A DNA stretch of 64,000 bases from Panulirus ornatus (taxonomy: Eukaryota; Arthropoda; Malacostraca; Decapoda; Palinuridae): assembly GCF_036320965.1 (NCBI RefSeq), contig NC_092225.1:3245583-3309582 (forward strand). The letters run 5' to 3'. The position numbers and the translations under genes were made by a program. The notes under the pieces were generated by a model that searched no databases, was not told the origin of the DNA, and saw nothing but the letters and a program-made list of their open reading frames with translations. Positions 44,165 to 58,199 of the stretch are shown one piece after another. Every line of letters begins with the position of its first letter. Within the stretch, counting starts at the first letter, position 1.

Positions 44165-46004
44165 GTGATAATTATTATTTTTTATTTATTTATTTTGCCT
44201 TGTCGCTGTCTCCCGCGTTAGCAAGGTATCGCAAGGAAACAGACGAAAGAATGGCCCATCCCGCCCACATACACATGTATAAACATACACGTCCACACAC
44301 GCAAATATACATACCTATATATCTCAATGTATACTTATATATACACACACAGACATATACATATATATACATGTACATAATTCATACTGTCTGCCTTTAT
44401 TTGTTCCCATCGCCACCTTGCCACACATGGAATAACAGCCCCCTCCCCCCTCATGTGTGCGAGGTAGCACTAGGAAAAGACACCAAAGGCCTCATTCGTT
44501 CACACTCAGTCTATAGCTGTCATGTAATAAGGCACCGAAACCACAGCTCCCTTTCCACATCCAGACCCCACACAATTTTCCATGGTTTACCCCAGACGCT
44601 TCACATGCCCTGGTTCAATCCATTGAGAGGACGTCGACCCCGGTATACCACATCGTTCCAATTCACTCTATTCCTTGCACGCCTTTTCACCCTCCTGCAT
44701 ATTGAGGCCCCGATCACTCAAAATCTTTTTCACCGCATCTTTCTACCTCCAATTTGGTCTCCCACTTCTCCTCGTTCCCTCAACCTCCGACACTTATATC
44801 CTCTTGGTCAATCTTTCCTCACTCATTCTCTCCATGTGACCAAACCATTTCAAAACACCCTCTTCTGCTCTCTCAACCACGCTCTTTTTATTTCCACACA
44901 TCTCTCTTACAATTACATTACTTACTCGATCAAACCACCTCACACCACATATTGTCCTCAAACATCTCATTTCCAGCGCATCCACCCTCCTGCGCACAAC
45001 TCTATCCATAGCCCACGCCTGGCAACCATACAACATTGTTGGAACCACTATTCCTTCAAACATAGCAATTTTTGCTTTCCGAGATAATATTCTCGACTAC
45101 CAAACATTCTTCAAGGCTCCCAAAATTATCGCCCCCTCCCCCACCCTATGATTCACTTCCGCTTCCATGGTTCCATCCGCTGCCAGATCCACTCCCAGAT
45201 ATCTAAAACACTTTACTTCCTCCAGTTTTTCTCCATTCAAACTTACCTCCCAAATGACTTGACCCTCAACCCTACTGTTCCTAATAACCTTGCTCTTATT
45301 CACATTTACTCTTAACTTTCTTCTTTCACACACTTTACCAAACTCAGTCACCAGCTTCTGCAATTTCTTACATGAATCAGCCACCAGCGCTGTATCATCA
45401 GCGAACAACAACTGACTCACTTCCCAAGCTCTCTCATCCACAACAGACTGCATACTTGCCCCTCTTTCCAAATCTCTTGCATTCACCTCCCTAACAACCC
45501 CATCCATAAACAAATTAAACAACCATGGAGACATCACACACCCCTGCCGCAAACCTACATTCACTAAGAACGCACTTTATTTACCTCCTTCCAAAACATC
45601 TTTTTATTCTCCCTGAAATTTAATGATACTCTCTCACCCCAACTCTCAATTGCCATCTCTTTCACCTCTTGCACCTTTCTCTTCACCTCCTGCCTCTTTC
45701 TTTTATACCTCTCCCACTCATTTGCATTTTTCCCCTGCAAAAATCGTCCAAATGGCTCTCTCTTCCCTTTCATTAATAATCTTACGTCTTCATCCCACCA
45801 CTCACTACCTTTTCTAATCAACCCACCTCCCACGCTTCTCATGCCACAAGCATCTTTTGCGCAAGCGATCACTGCTTCCCTAAATACATCCCATTCCTCC
45901 CCATCTCCCCTTACCTCCTTTGTTCTCACCTTTTTCCATTCTCTACTCAGTCTCTCCTGGTACTTCCTCACACAAGTCTCCTTCCCAAGCTCACTTAGTG
46001 ATGG
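44165..46004 (-). mobile_element. LINE copy L7 (RTE-like), minus strand, main part
   Basis: Tail (AAATA)n near 44,170-44,198, stem-loop with GCTAACGCGGG, long-form 3' UTR (44,200-44,640), C-terminal domain (45,063-44,794 open: YGCQAWAMDRVVRRRVDALE) and RT from motif B (45,564-45,097 open: [51 protein letters not shown]). At about 45,570 it jumps to the linker (NKVR), a deletion of about 0.8 kb removing RT motifs 1-A. Linker frame 46,019-45,564: [37 protein letters not shown]. Its 5' continuation is inverted (see 46,005-46,375). Confidence 0.86.
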
Positions 46005-49481
<3,477 letters not shown>

Positions 49482-50196
49482 CTTCGTCGCTGTCTCCCGC
49501 GTTTGCGAGGTAACGCAAGGAAACAGACGAAAGAAATGGCCCAACCCACCCCCATACACATGTATATACATACACGTCTACACACGCAAATATACATACC
49601 TACACAGCTTTCCATGGTTTACCCCAGACGCTTCACATGCCCCTGATTCAATCCACTGACAGCACGTCAACCCCGGTATACCACATCGCTCCAATTCACT
49701 CTATTCCTTGCCCTCCTTTCACCCTCCTGAATGTTCAGGCCCCGATCACACTAAATCTTTTTCACTCCTTCTTTCCACCTCCAATTTGGTCTCCCACTTC
49801 TCCTCGTTCCCTCCACCTCCGACACATATATCCTCTTGGTCAATCTTTCCTCACTCATTCTCTCCATGTGCCCAAACCATTTCAAAACACCCTCTTCTGC
49901 TCTCTCAACCGCGCTCTTTTTATTTCCTCACATCTCTCTTACCCTTACGTTACTTACTCGATCAAACCACCTCACACCACACATTGTCCTCAAACATCTC
50001 ATTTCCAGCACATCCACCCTCTTGCGCACAACTCTATCCATAGCCCACGCCTCGCAACCATACAACATTGTTGGAACCACTATTCCTTCAAACATACCCA
50101 TTTTTGCTTTCCGAGATAATGTTCTCGACTTCCACACATTCTTCAAGGCTCCCCGGATTTTCACCCCCTCCCGCACCCTATGATCCACTTCCGCTT

Positions 50197-50197
<1 letters not shown>
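49482..50197 (-). mobile_element. LINE copy L9 (RTE-like), strongly 5'-truncated, minus strand
   Basis: Short-form 3' UTR (49,482-49,670) with the stem-loop, then the C-terminal domain to MEAEVDHRVREGVKIRGALK, where it stops at (TA)n (50,198). Readable: YGCEAWAMDRVVRKRVDVLE, LRTMCGVRWFDRVSNVRVRE, then a 1-bp change near 49,928 (GNK region) shifts the frame. The rest is collinear with L8 to the family stop. Confidence 0.85.

Positions 50198-50258
<61 letters not shown>
50198..50258. repeat. (TA)n microsatellite
   Basis: About 60 bp of TA between the LINE L9 5' truncation and the tail of SINE S4. Confidence 0.97.
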
Positions 50259-50260
<2 letters not shown>

Positions 50261-50446
50261 TTTTTCTTTCACACTATTCGCCATTCTCCGCATTAGCGAG
50301 GTAGCGTTAAGAATAGAGGACTGGCACTTTGAGGGAATATCCTCACCTGGCCCCCTTCTCTGTTCCTTCTTTTGGAAAATCAAAAGAAAAAAAATGGGAG
50401 GGGAGTATTTCCAGACCCCCCGTTCCCTTCCCTTTTAGTCGCCTTC
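50259..50446 (-). mobile_element. SINE-like repeat S4, 5'-truncated
   Basis: Minus strand: GAAAGAAAAAAG tail, CGCTACCTCGCTAATGCGGA, CCAAAAGAAGGAACAGAG, CCTCCC block, ending in the hairpin half TAGAAGGCGACTAAAAG, where (TA)n begins. The first 60-70 bp of the repeat are missing. Confidence 0.8.

Positions 50447-50531
<85 letters not shown>
50447..50531. repeat. (TA)n microsatellite
   Basis: About 85 bp of TA with one TGTA interruption. It is the last long TA array, and repeat density drops to its right. Confidence 0.97.
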
Positions 50532-50536
<5 letters not shown>

Positions 50537-50604
50537 CATAGATAGTGGAGAGACATATATTTACTTACTGGGTCAATACAGACAGTAAGGTGACTGATGT
50601 ACGA

Positions 50605-51530
50605 GTCATTGTGTGTGTTTGGTTGTGGTGGTGGTGGTGGTGATGGGAGTGGCCATGGTGATGGTGGCTCTAGGGATGAGAGTGAAGTTGGTGGGTGTGG
50701 TTATGTTGGTGGGTGTCGTCATAGTGGTAGTGGATGTAGTCCCCGTTGTGGTGGGTATAGTCATGGTGGTCGGTGCATGTTTGTGGTTGTAGTCATGGTA
50801 GTGGTGGATGTGGTCATGGTGGTTGTGGTTGTAGTCACGGTGGTGTTGGTGATGGGTGTAGTCATGGTGAAAAGTGTATTGATTTTGGTAGGTGTAGTCA
50901 TGGTGAAAAGTGTATTGATTTTGGTAGGTGTAGTCATGGTGGTTGTGGTTGTAGTCATGGTGGTGGTGGATGTGATCATGGTGGCCGTACATGTAGTCAC
51001 GGTGGTGTTGGTGATGGGTGCAGTCATTGTGGTGGATGTAGTGGGTGTAAACATATTGGCAGTAGTGGAAGGTGTAATCGCGGTGAACGGTTGTGGTGGT
51101 GGTGGTTGTGGTAATGGCGGTAGTGGCTGCGTTCAATGAGGTGATGGTGATGGGTGTTGTCAAGGTTGTGGTGGTTGTAGTCACTGCAGTGATGATGATG
51201 GGTGCAGTCAAGGTTGTAGTGGTTGTAGGCATTTTTGCAATGGTGATGGTTGTAGTTACGGTGATGATAGTAGTACATGTAGTCACGGAGGTGATGGTAG
51301 TGGTAGCAGTGGTGGATGTAGTCAAGGCGGTGGTTATGGTGGTGGTAGTGGTAGTTTGTTTGTTCACAGTAGTTACGGTGGTTGGTGTGGTTACGGTGGT
51401 GGTTGGTGGTTACGGTGGTGGTTGGTGGTTACGGTGGTGGTTGGTGTTTTAACGGTTGTGGTGGTGATGAGTATAGTCGAGGTGGAAGTATTGGTGTGGA
51501 TGGTCACAATAATTGCGGTACGTAGGAAGG
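50605..51530. repeat. GTGGTG-type minisatellite
   Basis: About 0.9 kb of imperfect short repeats built from GGTGGTTGTGGTTGTAGTCA-like units (GTGGTG, TGTAGTCATGGT, GGTGGATGTGG). A 36-bp unit (TGTAGTCATGGTGAAAAGTG and following) is duplicated exactly at about 50,864-50,935. All frames are open for long stretches because of the composition (Val- and Gly-rich on plus, Thr-rich on minus), so these are not taken as genes. A related scrap occurs at 54,070-54,160. Confidence 0.9.
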
Positions 51531-52019
51531 ACAGATACCCTGGATTATATATGGATGCCACGGTGTATTATTCTTGCCTCACTCCACCGGGGCAGTGAGG
51601 TGTGGCTATGAAGACCAGGAAAGCTTCGGAATCAGTGCACATCCTCTTGAAACCAATCATCAACACGAGGTCAGGCAGCACGTTGTGCCTGACTGGAGGG
51701 TTGCGGAAAAGAGGACTCATAATAACTCAGCCCTATTTCCTGAGTCGCGAGAATTATATGAATAGCAAGTAGTCTTGCTGTGTCGATTAGTCTTATGAGG
51801 AAGATTGTAAGGTCGAAACATAAGGTCAAGAATAGATTCCCAGTTACCCTTGCGTTTCCTTTGCTGCTGTACTTACTTTCTCATCTGTCCTATGAATCGT
51901 ATTATGGGTTAATGCACTATCGGGGCATTATAACACTAATTTCTTTCTATATCATAAATTTCTTCACTCATAGTTTGATTGCTTTTGTTTTGATGCTTGT
52001 TACCTGGTGGTGCAAAGCG
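51531..52019. other. Unassigned sequence
   Basis: No repeat, recognisable coding region or RNA gene seen. An 81-codon frame (51,780-52,025) with a hydrophobic middle has no recognisable motif and may be the degraded lead-in to the RT fragment that follows. Confidence 0.5.
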
Positions 52020-52480
52020 TCCTAAAAACCTTTTCCCTTCTCCTGGGTCCCAATCCACTTTTATTTCTGCTCGGAATCTTTGCAGAGTTGTCCCCTTAAG
52101 CATGATTTCCTCTCTGATCGCTTCACTGTAATGGCTGGTGATGGCGCTACTTTTCCTCTTATTCCAACGGCAGCGGAGTTCCTCAGGGTACTATCCAAAT
52201 TCCTCCTTCTCTCTTCTTCCTGTACATGGTCTTTCCTCGTTTTCTTTCAATATAATTCTATTCATTCATGCTCATGATTCCACTTTACATACCATTTCAT
52301 TATCCCGCCTCTCCTCTCCTTTCGTTCTCTTTATTTCCTCTCTCAGTTCAGACCTGTGCAGCGTTACCATAAGAGGAAACAGTAACTTAGCCTAATAGTG
52401 CTCATATCTTTTCAGACGCATCCACATCACCATGTTACCTTTTAAATCGAAAATAGTTTACATTGTATTTGATACTTTTG
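52020..52480 (+). pseudogene. Decayed LINE reverse transcriptase fragment (Jockey-like)
   Basis: In shifting frames the plus strand spells the palm of a Jockey-type RT: HDFLSDRFTVM, then GDGATxxLxPT, NGSGVPQGTI (motif B), PSLFFLYM, then HAHDSTLHTISLSRLSSPF, which corresponds to the ADDSTLH catalytic box with Ala-Asp changed to Ala-His. At least two frameshifts occur. It differs from the RTE-like family at 29-50 kb. The assignment rests on motif order and spacing only. Confidence 0.6.
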
Positions 52481-53976
52481 TGATGATTGTTTTTTTTCTT
52501 CATTGACCTCAGAGACGCTTATTAGGTCTCACTTTGAGGACATCATAAAATCTAAGAATTTACTACCTCTTACTGGGTCTCAGACCATTTGATTTAAAAA
52601 GACGATTTCATCTAAACCACTTGGGTTCTTATCTTCAGGGTCAGTTGTCAAGAGATCCCAGCTAATTCTGGGTTTGCTGAAATATGCAATTATCATTGCT
52701 TCACTGTTACTATTTAAATACATGATTTCCTCACATAAGATGATATCGTTCTCTACATATTGTTTGGGGTCTGTCTTATCGATAATTTCGATGTATAACG
52801 AGTAGTTCATCGACCTCAACTTTACGAACCATGGTTACATTTAGTGTATGAAACCTCCACCTCCATCGATAAACCAATCTTTATTGAACACATAATATCC
52901 CTATACTGCTAACCTGGTAATATGTGATGGATTATAGAGCTTATCAAGGTTTCTAATACTGCTACGATATCCAGCTCTGCCAATGGTGCATTATTTGTTC
53001 ATCACGTATTAGGCTGACATTTCTGGCGTTGGTATGAAAGATGTAAACATTCCTCTTGGAAAAGAAAGATGTTTGAGTCCCAGTTGTCTGTGGTCAGACT
53101 TTAGGGCTCAGATCCATTATTTTCAGGTCGTCTGGGGCAATGCCTGGCCCAACAAATCATAGTGCCTGACACTTGATGCGTCTGACAGGTGACTACCTGA
53201 GATTATATGACCTGTTCTTAATGCCACCTGGCCGAAGAGTCGTGTCTTTGGCGTAGACAAGCTCTTCTCAAAATCAGAATGATCCCAAAAACTTATGTAT
53301 TCAACCTCCTCAGACCTACGAGTACTTTATACTCCGCAATATATCTATAACATTCTACTTAGAAATACAGATCATACATCATGCCTAAAAAGTAGAACCA
53401 TATCCACAAGTACTCTGCTGCTTTCCTTGAACCTTTTTACTATAAGCCATATACTTTCTGATCTCGCGAGCAACGTTTTAGTTTCCATTGTGAGTAATAA
53501 CTGCGCTGTGAGCTGAAATGCCCATATGTCTAGTATTTTCTGTTATGTCTTCCATCTGAAAGCCTTGATAACACAGCATTCACCCTAATTCTATTTTACC
53601 ACAAGACTCAGTACTTACTTGTCTAGCTAACGGGAGTCTGACAAGGGAAAGGCTCGGGTCATCTTCCATGTCCTTCATCACCCTAAACTTCTTGTTAGTC
53701 TCTTATGTTTCTTCCTACTACCTACCTTTGGCCTCATAGCATCCCTGACAACTTAGAAATTGATGTTGTTTTCACCTTAACCATTCTAGTTTCTAGATTA
53801 CGTATTTTAGAAGTAATACTCTTTCCATGTTCATGACATTTAGACCAATGCAACGAGGTTTTGTACCCCGCATACTGGCAACAACTGGCAACACTTTCAG
53901 TAGCTACCTTTTTTATTACTGATTTCTCTTTACAACCTGCTGTATAGATCACAAGAATACAAATAAATGTATTTAC
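52481..53976. other. Unassigned sequence
   Basis: No repeat structure recognised. A 79-codon minus-strand frame (52,819-52,580) and an 82-codon minus-strand frame (53,982-53,734) are open. The second begins MKVNTFICILVIYTAG, which resembles a signal peptide, and then has several Cys, but no family is recognised. It overlaps the alternative exon model at 53,977-54,088. Confidence 0.45.
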
Positions 53977-54088
53977 CTTCATCTCTTACAAAAGACTGCA
54001 GTTCATTTCCGATTACGCTGTGGGCGATCAAAGTGAGCAGAGTAAGGCAGCCGGCGGAAAATATCCTGACCTTAGTAGGTGTGGTCAT
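53977..54088 (-). CDS. Candidate first coding exon of a secreted protein (hypothetical)
   Basis: The minus-strand ATG at 54,088 (A at -3) opens 37 codons: MTTPTKVRIFSAGCLTLLTL, then IAHSVIGNELQSFVRDE. That is a polar start, a hydrophobic core of about 14 residues and a plausible cleavage after SVIG. It ends at GAAG/GTAAAT, a good splice donor (GT at 53,976-53,975). Alternatively the ATG of GATGAAGGT begins a different 82-codon frame (to 53,734) that also looks secreted; both models cannot be right. Upstream codons are Thr-rich minisatellite scrap, so the start could be fortuitous. No second exon was identified. Confidence 0.3.
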
Positions 54089-54160
54089 GATGGCGGAGGT
54101 GATGGTTCTGGTGACGGTGGTGGTGGTGGTGAAGAGCGTCTTGACGTTAGTGATGATGAA
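54070..54160. repeat. Scrap related to the GTGGTG minisatellite
   Basis: TTAGTAGGTGTGGTCATGATGG, GGTGACGGTGGTGGTGGTGG and AGAGCGTCTTGACGTTAGTG parallel TTTGGTAGGTGTAGTCATGG, GGTGGTGG and AAAGTGTATTGATTTTGGTA at 50.86-50.97 kb. The two loci, 3.1 kb apart, therefore share an ancestral sequence. Confidence 0.65.
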
Positions 54161-54164
54161 GAAT

Positions 54165-54776
54165 AAATTACAAGAAAATTTACTAAAACGTGTAATTACT
54201 TTTCTCTCAGAATTACATTTACGAAATTTTACAGAAATACTATAGAAATAGTTAAGCTTCAGCGTCTTTTGATAAATCATAATACATTATAAACGATTCC
54301 TCAAAATAAATCTCAAATATTAAAGTGGTCTTTATGTTCGCTGCATTGGAATCCTACAACTCTGCTTGATGTAAAGGATGTTACGTAAAGTTTGGTCTCA
54401 TTAGAACGTAGAACCGTGACCTAATCTGACAGAGAGCAGGATATAAACAACAACAGATAAAATCTAAACCTATTCTCACCATAATCAAATGCAATAAACA
54501 ATAACAATGTGCTCCTCCAGTACGACATTACGATCTTTGAGCAGGACAAAGGTACAACACTAAATGGATCCAAATAACAGCCAACCACACAACAATGTTC
54601 GGTGTACATAATTTGTATAAAATAGGAAGCAGCAGCATTTCCTACCTCCTTGGCAGATATTTCCTTTGACGTCACTTCATCTACTTATCCAGCCAAGAAC
54701 CTAACTACTTATAATCTTCTCTTTCACCACTTAGCCAAGACCATATACAGAAACTCAAGACTGACAATAGCTAGCC
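54165..54776. other. Unassigned sequence
   Basis: AT-rich. No coding motif, repeat or RNA gene recognised. The right part (54,700-54,776) may be the degraded lead-in to the RNase H fragment. Confidence 0.5.
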
Positions 54777-55552
54777 TATATTGATAGTTCTCGCGACTCT
54801 GCCACTGCAAGGGCAGGCAGTGCTGTCATTCTGATCCAGCCAAATGGTAATAGATTGGAGAAAAATGTTAAAATAAACAACTGGGTATCTACTCTACAAA
54901 CTGTATTGTCCGTCATACTTACCGCTCTTGAGCATGTAGAAATCACTGCCACAGACAGTTTCATTATCCCTGATTCTTTATCTTCACTTGTTAAGGGCAA
55001 GTGAAGATAAAGAATCAGGGATAATGAAACTGTCAGATCAGAATGTAACGTGCTGGCCTCTGAAGCTAGACAGATATACTCAGACATTATTGCTCAAGGG
55101 ATTCGACAAGAGTTTTCGTGGATTCCTTCTAATATAAGCCTCCGTGAACATGACAAAACTAATGCTTTAGCCAAACTTGCACTCAGTAAAGGTGATGTTG
55201 AAAACAACATTGAGTTGTCAATTAGAATCCTCAAAACTGTAATTAGAAAGGAACTAACTGACCTCCTTGAAGCACGAAGACGAGTTCAGATAAGCACAAT
55301 TGGGAACATTTTCCATCACAGTGAAATGTGTAAAGTGAAACATGTATATAGAGAAAGTATAAGATCAGATTACATAATGTTGTAACTGCTAGACTAAAGC
55401 TAGGCTTTAGGTAATATTGGCGTTTCGGCCTATCTTTAGATGTTAACCGTGTGAATTGCAAATTTTTTGGTCAAAGCTTTGGTCACAAACTAGAACACTA
55501 TGTTAATAACAAGATAATTGAAATTTTATATTTGTATCCACTTTTTGCATCT
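54777..55552 (+). pseudogene. Decayed LINE RNase H and C-terminal region
   Basis: One frame, interrupted by stops, spells an RNase H domain: YIDSSRDSATARAGSAVILI (from YTDGS), NNWVSTLQTVLSVILTALEH, ATDSFIIPDSLSSLV, then after a palindrome SEARQIYSDIIAQGIRQEFS, WIPSNISLREHDKTNALAKL. First Asp and DSL Asp are kept. The Glu of the usual TELxAI is Val, and the last acidic residue (KTDALAK) is Asn. From 55,383 comes ARLKLGFR-stop-YWRFGLSL, CKFFGQSFGHKLEHYV, like the Cys/His tail of RNase H-bearing LINEs (I/R1-like). Stops at about 55,005 and 55,407 show it is dead. Confidence 0.68.
54954..55034. repeat. Perfect 37-bp inverted repeat, 7-bp spacer
   Basis: Left arm 54,954-54,990 starts GACAGTTTCATTATCCC and ends TATCTTCACTTG. 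The spacer is TTAAGGG. The right arm 54,998-55,034 is its exact reverse complement. The left arm encodes the RNase H segment around the DSL Asp, so the right arm is the inverted copy that replaced or inserted into coding sequence. Confidence 0.97.
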
Positions 55553-55776
55553 AGTCGGTAGACCTTAACATATGAAATTATGTAATGTATGTACTCATAT
55601 ACGAATTGTAACATCTTATGTAATATCAACCCACTGATTTCTGAGTAAGATCCTTTGTAACCGCTGTAACCCTTTTGTGCTACCGCCCACTGGATGAGAG
55701 TGAAGTGTATAACAAATTTGCCGGGGTTACTGGCACAAATCAATCAAATCAATCACTTGGACTTGGCGATACGTTC

Positions 55777-56013
55777 TTTGAACACAACTCTACCTCCTTT
55801 GAACACAACAAGAGAACCCTTGAACACAACAGCACAACCCTTGAACACAACAAGAGAACCCTTGAACACAATGGCACGACCCTTGAACACAACAGGAGAA
55901 CCCTTGAACACAACGGCACGATCCTGGAGCAAGATAGTACGGCTGCGGCCCTCAAGTATGACGGAATGATTCTTGAACAGGACAGGATGACCCTTGTGTT
56001 TGATGACTTGGCC
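55777..56013 (+). repeat. 21-bp minisatellite
   Basis: Seven clear 21-bp units (CTTGAACACAACAAGAGAACC and variants) from 55,777 to 55,923, then degenerate units to about 56,013. Units alternate two types (AGCACAACC/GGCACGACC versus AAGAGAACC/AGGAGAACC), giving a 42-bp higher-order period. The plus frame (55,675-56,094) reads LEHN-type heptads and the minus frame VVFKGS-type heptads. Since 21 is divisible by 3, open frames are expected by chance. Confidence 0.93.
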
Positions 56014-56099
56014 TTTGATCTGACCCATGAGCCATGCGTCGTACTGTGGTTAGCAAGAAATCAAGGATTTACGTCAAGAATCGTTGACGTGTAATTGGC

Positions 56100-58199
56100 T
56101 TTTTTTGTACATTACAACGTCATACAGCATGAAATTTGAGCTTTAAATGTTATACGTAGCGACACTATTGCCCAATGAACATTGAATGGTACATCTAATC
56201 ACTCTTTTTCTGCTAATGTTTGGTTGGTTGTTTGGGCTTCAGGCCTTTCCCATCGTCAATTAGGCAGTCATTGTCAAAGAACATATACCAAATATACCAA
56301 CTCCTTAACATCCTCAAGTGCTATGGATAATATTCCAAGGCCATTTGCATTCTCACTCTTGCGTGTGGTCCGTGGATTTTCTGCTGAAATATAGCAATCT
56401 TGCATGTTCCAAAATACTTGCACTTTTATCATACAACATGGCATTAGTCATCAATATGCGATAACTATAAATCACAGGGAAAGCATTACTATAAAAATTT
56501 TCGGCTGCACAGCAGAAGATGCATGACTCATGGTCATTCACTAGGAACGAATCCTAGCTCACCCAGTGTTGACGGCCCTGTTCTCTATAGTCAGGAGGAG
56601 ATACAGAGCCCTGTGTTTTCGATAAGAAAACGTGGAGCATTTAGAGAAAAGTCGTATCTATAATGGTGTATCTTAAGAGTTCCCATTGATCTGTAAAGGT
56701 TGAAAACGAAGATTTTCGATTATCTGCGTAATGTAAGATGAAAATGCACGTTATATATTGGCTGGAGACTCCCACCGCTAGCCGTGGGGTCATAAACTCG
56801 AATGTGTTTCCATGACAGCACAAGTCCGCTAACCCTGGAGAGTACGTGTGGTGAGCAATGAGATGCCAACTATTCACTCCAGTCAGAAACATGGTCCTTC
56901 CAAGAGAGGTCGAGTCTCTACTGAGATGATTGAATATGTTAATGACACTGAAGATTGTCCACCCAGATGGATAGCGCACAGATCACGGAAGGGAAAGTAA
57001 TCCACATGGGTTATCTCGAAAGAGGTGCACCTTCCAGCGTCTGTGATGCTGGTGTGGTTGGTGAAGACGCCACATTAAGGTCTGAATAAGTTGTAGCTCC
57101 CAAAAAGAATGCATCCACAAAGGATCGAGATATGATTACAGTTGTCACGGAAGTAGGACGCCCGCACATGGAGGAACCCTAGTTGCCTGACGATGTGACG
57201 AAGACAAAAGATTATGAAAAATTTTCTTACTAATCCCACCAGCTGTCCTGGTGGAGGGAAGGTTCTACTCACTTGCGTCAGGAAAAATGTGGCTGGTGGG
57301 AGAGCGAAAAGTTAAATCACCGCTCCATGGGAGGGACTGTTTCCGGATAAGCTCTACATCCCACACTGTTTTCCCTGCAAATTAGGCCGTTTTATCGGAA
57401 AATCAACTTTCTGTGAAATATGTCAACGCTTGGCACAGGTTTTTGCGATGGTAGCCAAGACCCTTCTATGTGTACACAGAAGATAAGCAAGAGGGAGAGG
57501 GACCCTCCTTAGTGTCTCAGTTGTGGAGCGATTTACAATGCTTGGCCACTAGTGTGTTCCATAAGACTAGAGGGAAACCTTAATGCTACCACCCATAAAA
57601 CAGCATAGATTACACCCATTTGATAATGATAAGACCATACAAGATACGAAGGCTGCGCAATGTGACAAAGAATTCAATTTACTGGTGGGAATTTTACTGG
57701 CAACACCAAAAGAATGAGAGAAGTGACATAACTGTAATCAAAAGGAAATTGCAGATATGGATCAGTCAGGCAATCTGTGGAAGAAAACACCTGCTCTTGT
57801 CCAAAGCCAACTGGATATACTTAATGGCCAGATAGGATTCAAGAGAAGGTGGGTACATGTAATATTCAGCTGCCACAGTCTTAAAGAAAGACATAGTTCA
57901 AATGAGAGAAGAGACTATAAGATAGACGAGAGAGTCTGGAGAACTGGAGGGATTCTTCCTTGATTTTATGGGAACACGGGATAGAGTCATTCAAGTGTCT
58001 GTGGAAACCATGGATAATCATAAGACACATTGAAATGGTGCATTGAATGACTATGACAGTAATATTACATAAGAAGTTTTGAAAATGGATCAGAATAAAT
58101 TTTGTTGATAATTTCATTGATCGTTATTAGTTTTCGAAAAAGGGATCTTTTGATTATGAGCATAGAGAACATAACAAAACCTGCGTAGAAAGAGTGATG
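56100..58199. other. Unassigned sequence
   Basis: About 2.1 kb in which I recognise no gene, repeat or RNA. Frames of 60-112 codons occur (for example minus 56,979-56,641) without recognisable motifs. Host intergenic or intronic DNA, or very old transposon sequence, are both possible. Confidence 0.5.

Noticed and set aside
50606..51367. 253-codon Thr-rich minus-strand frame and Val/Gly-rich plus-strand frames
   Set aside because: Open on several frames because the GTGGTG-type minisatellite lacks stop-forming triplets. No domain, no start context and no conserved flank.
52580..52819. 79-codon minus-strand frame (starts MRSMNYSLYIEIIDKTDPKQ)
   Set aside because: No recognised family, no splice or promoter context, and a length expected by chance in 64 kb. 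Left unassigned rather than called a gene.
50605..56013. Regularly spaced short repeats as a CRISPR-like array
   Set aside because: The repeats are contiguous minisatellite units without unique spacers, and the genome is eukaryotic.
55675..56094. 139-codon frame with LEHN heptads as a coiled-coil or repeat protein
   Set aside because: The repeat unit is 21 bp, so all frames stay open. The opposite strand is equally open, and the sequence before and after lacks recognisable coding features. Kept only as a minisatellite.
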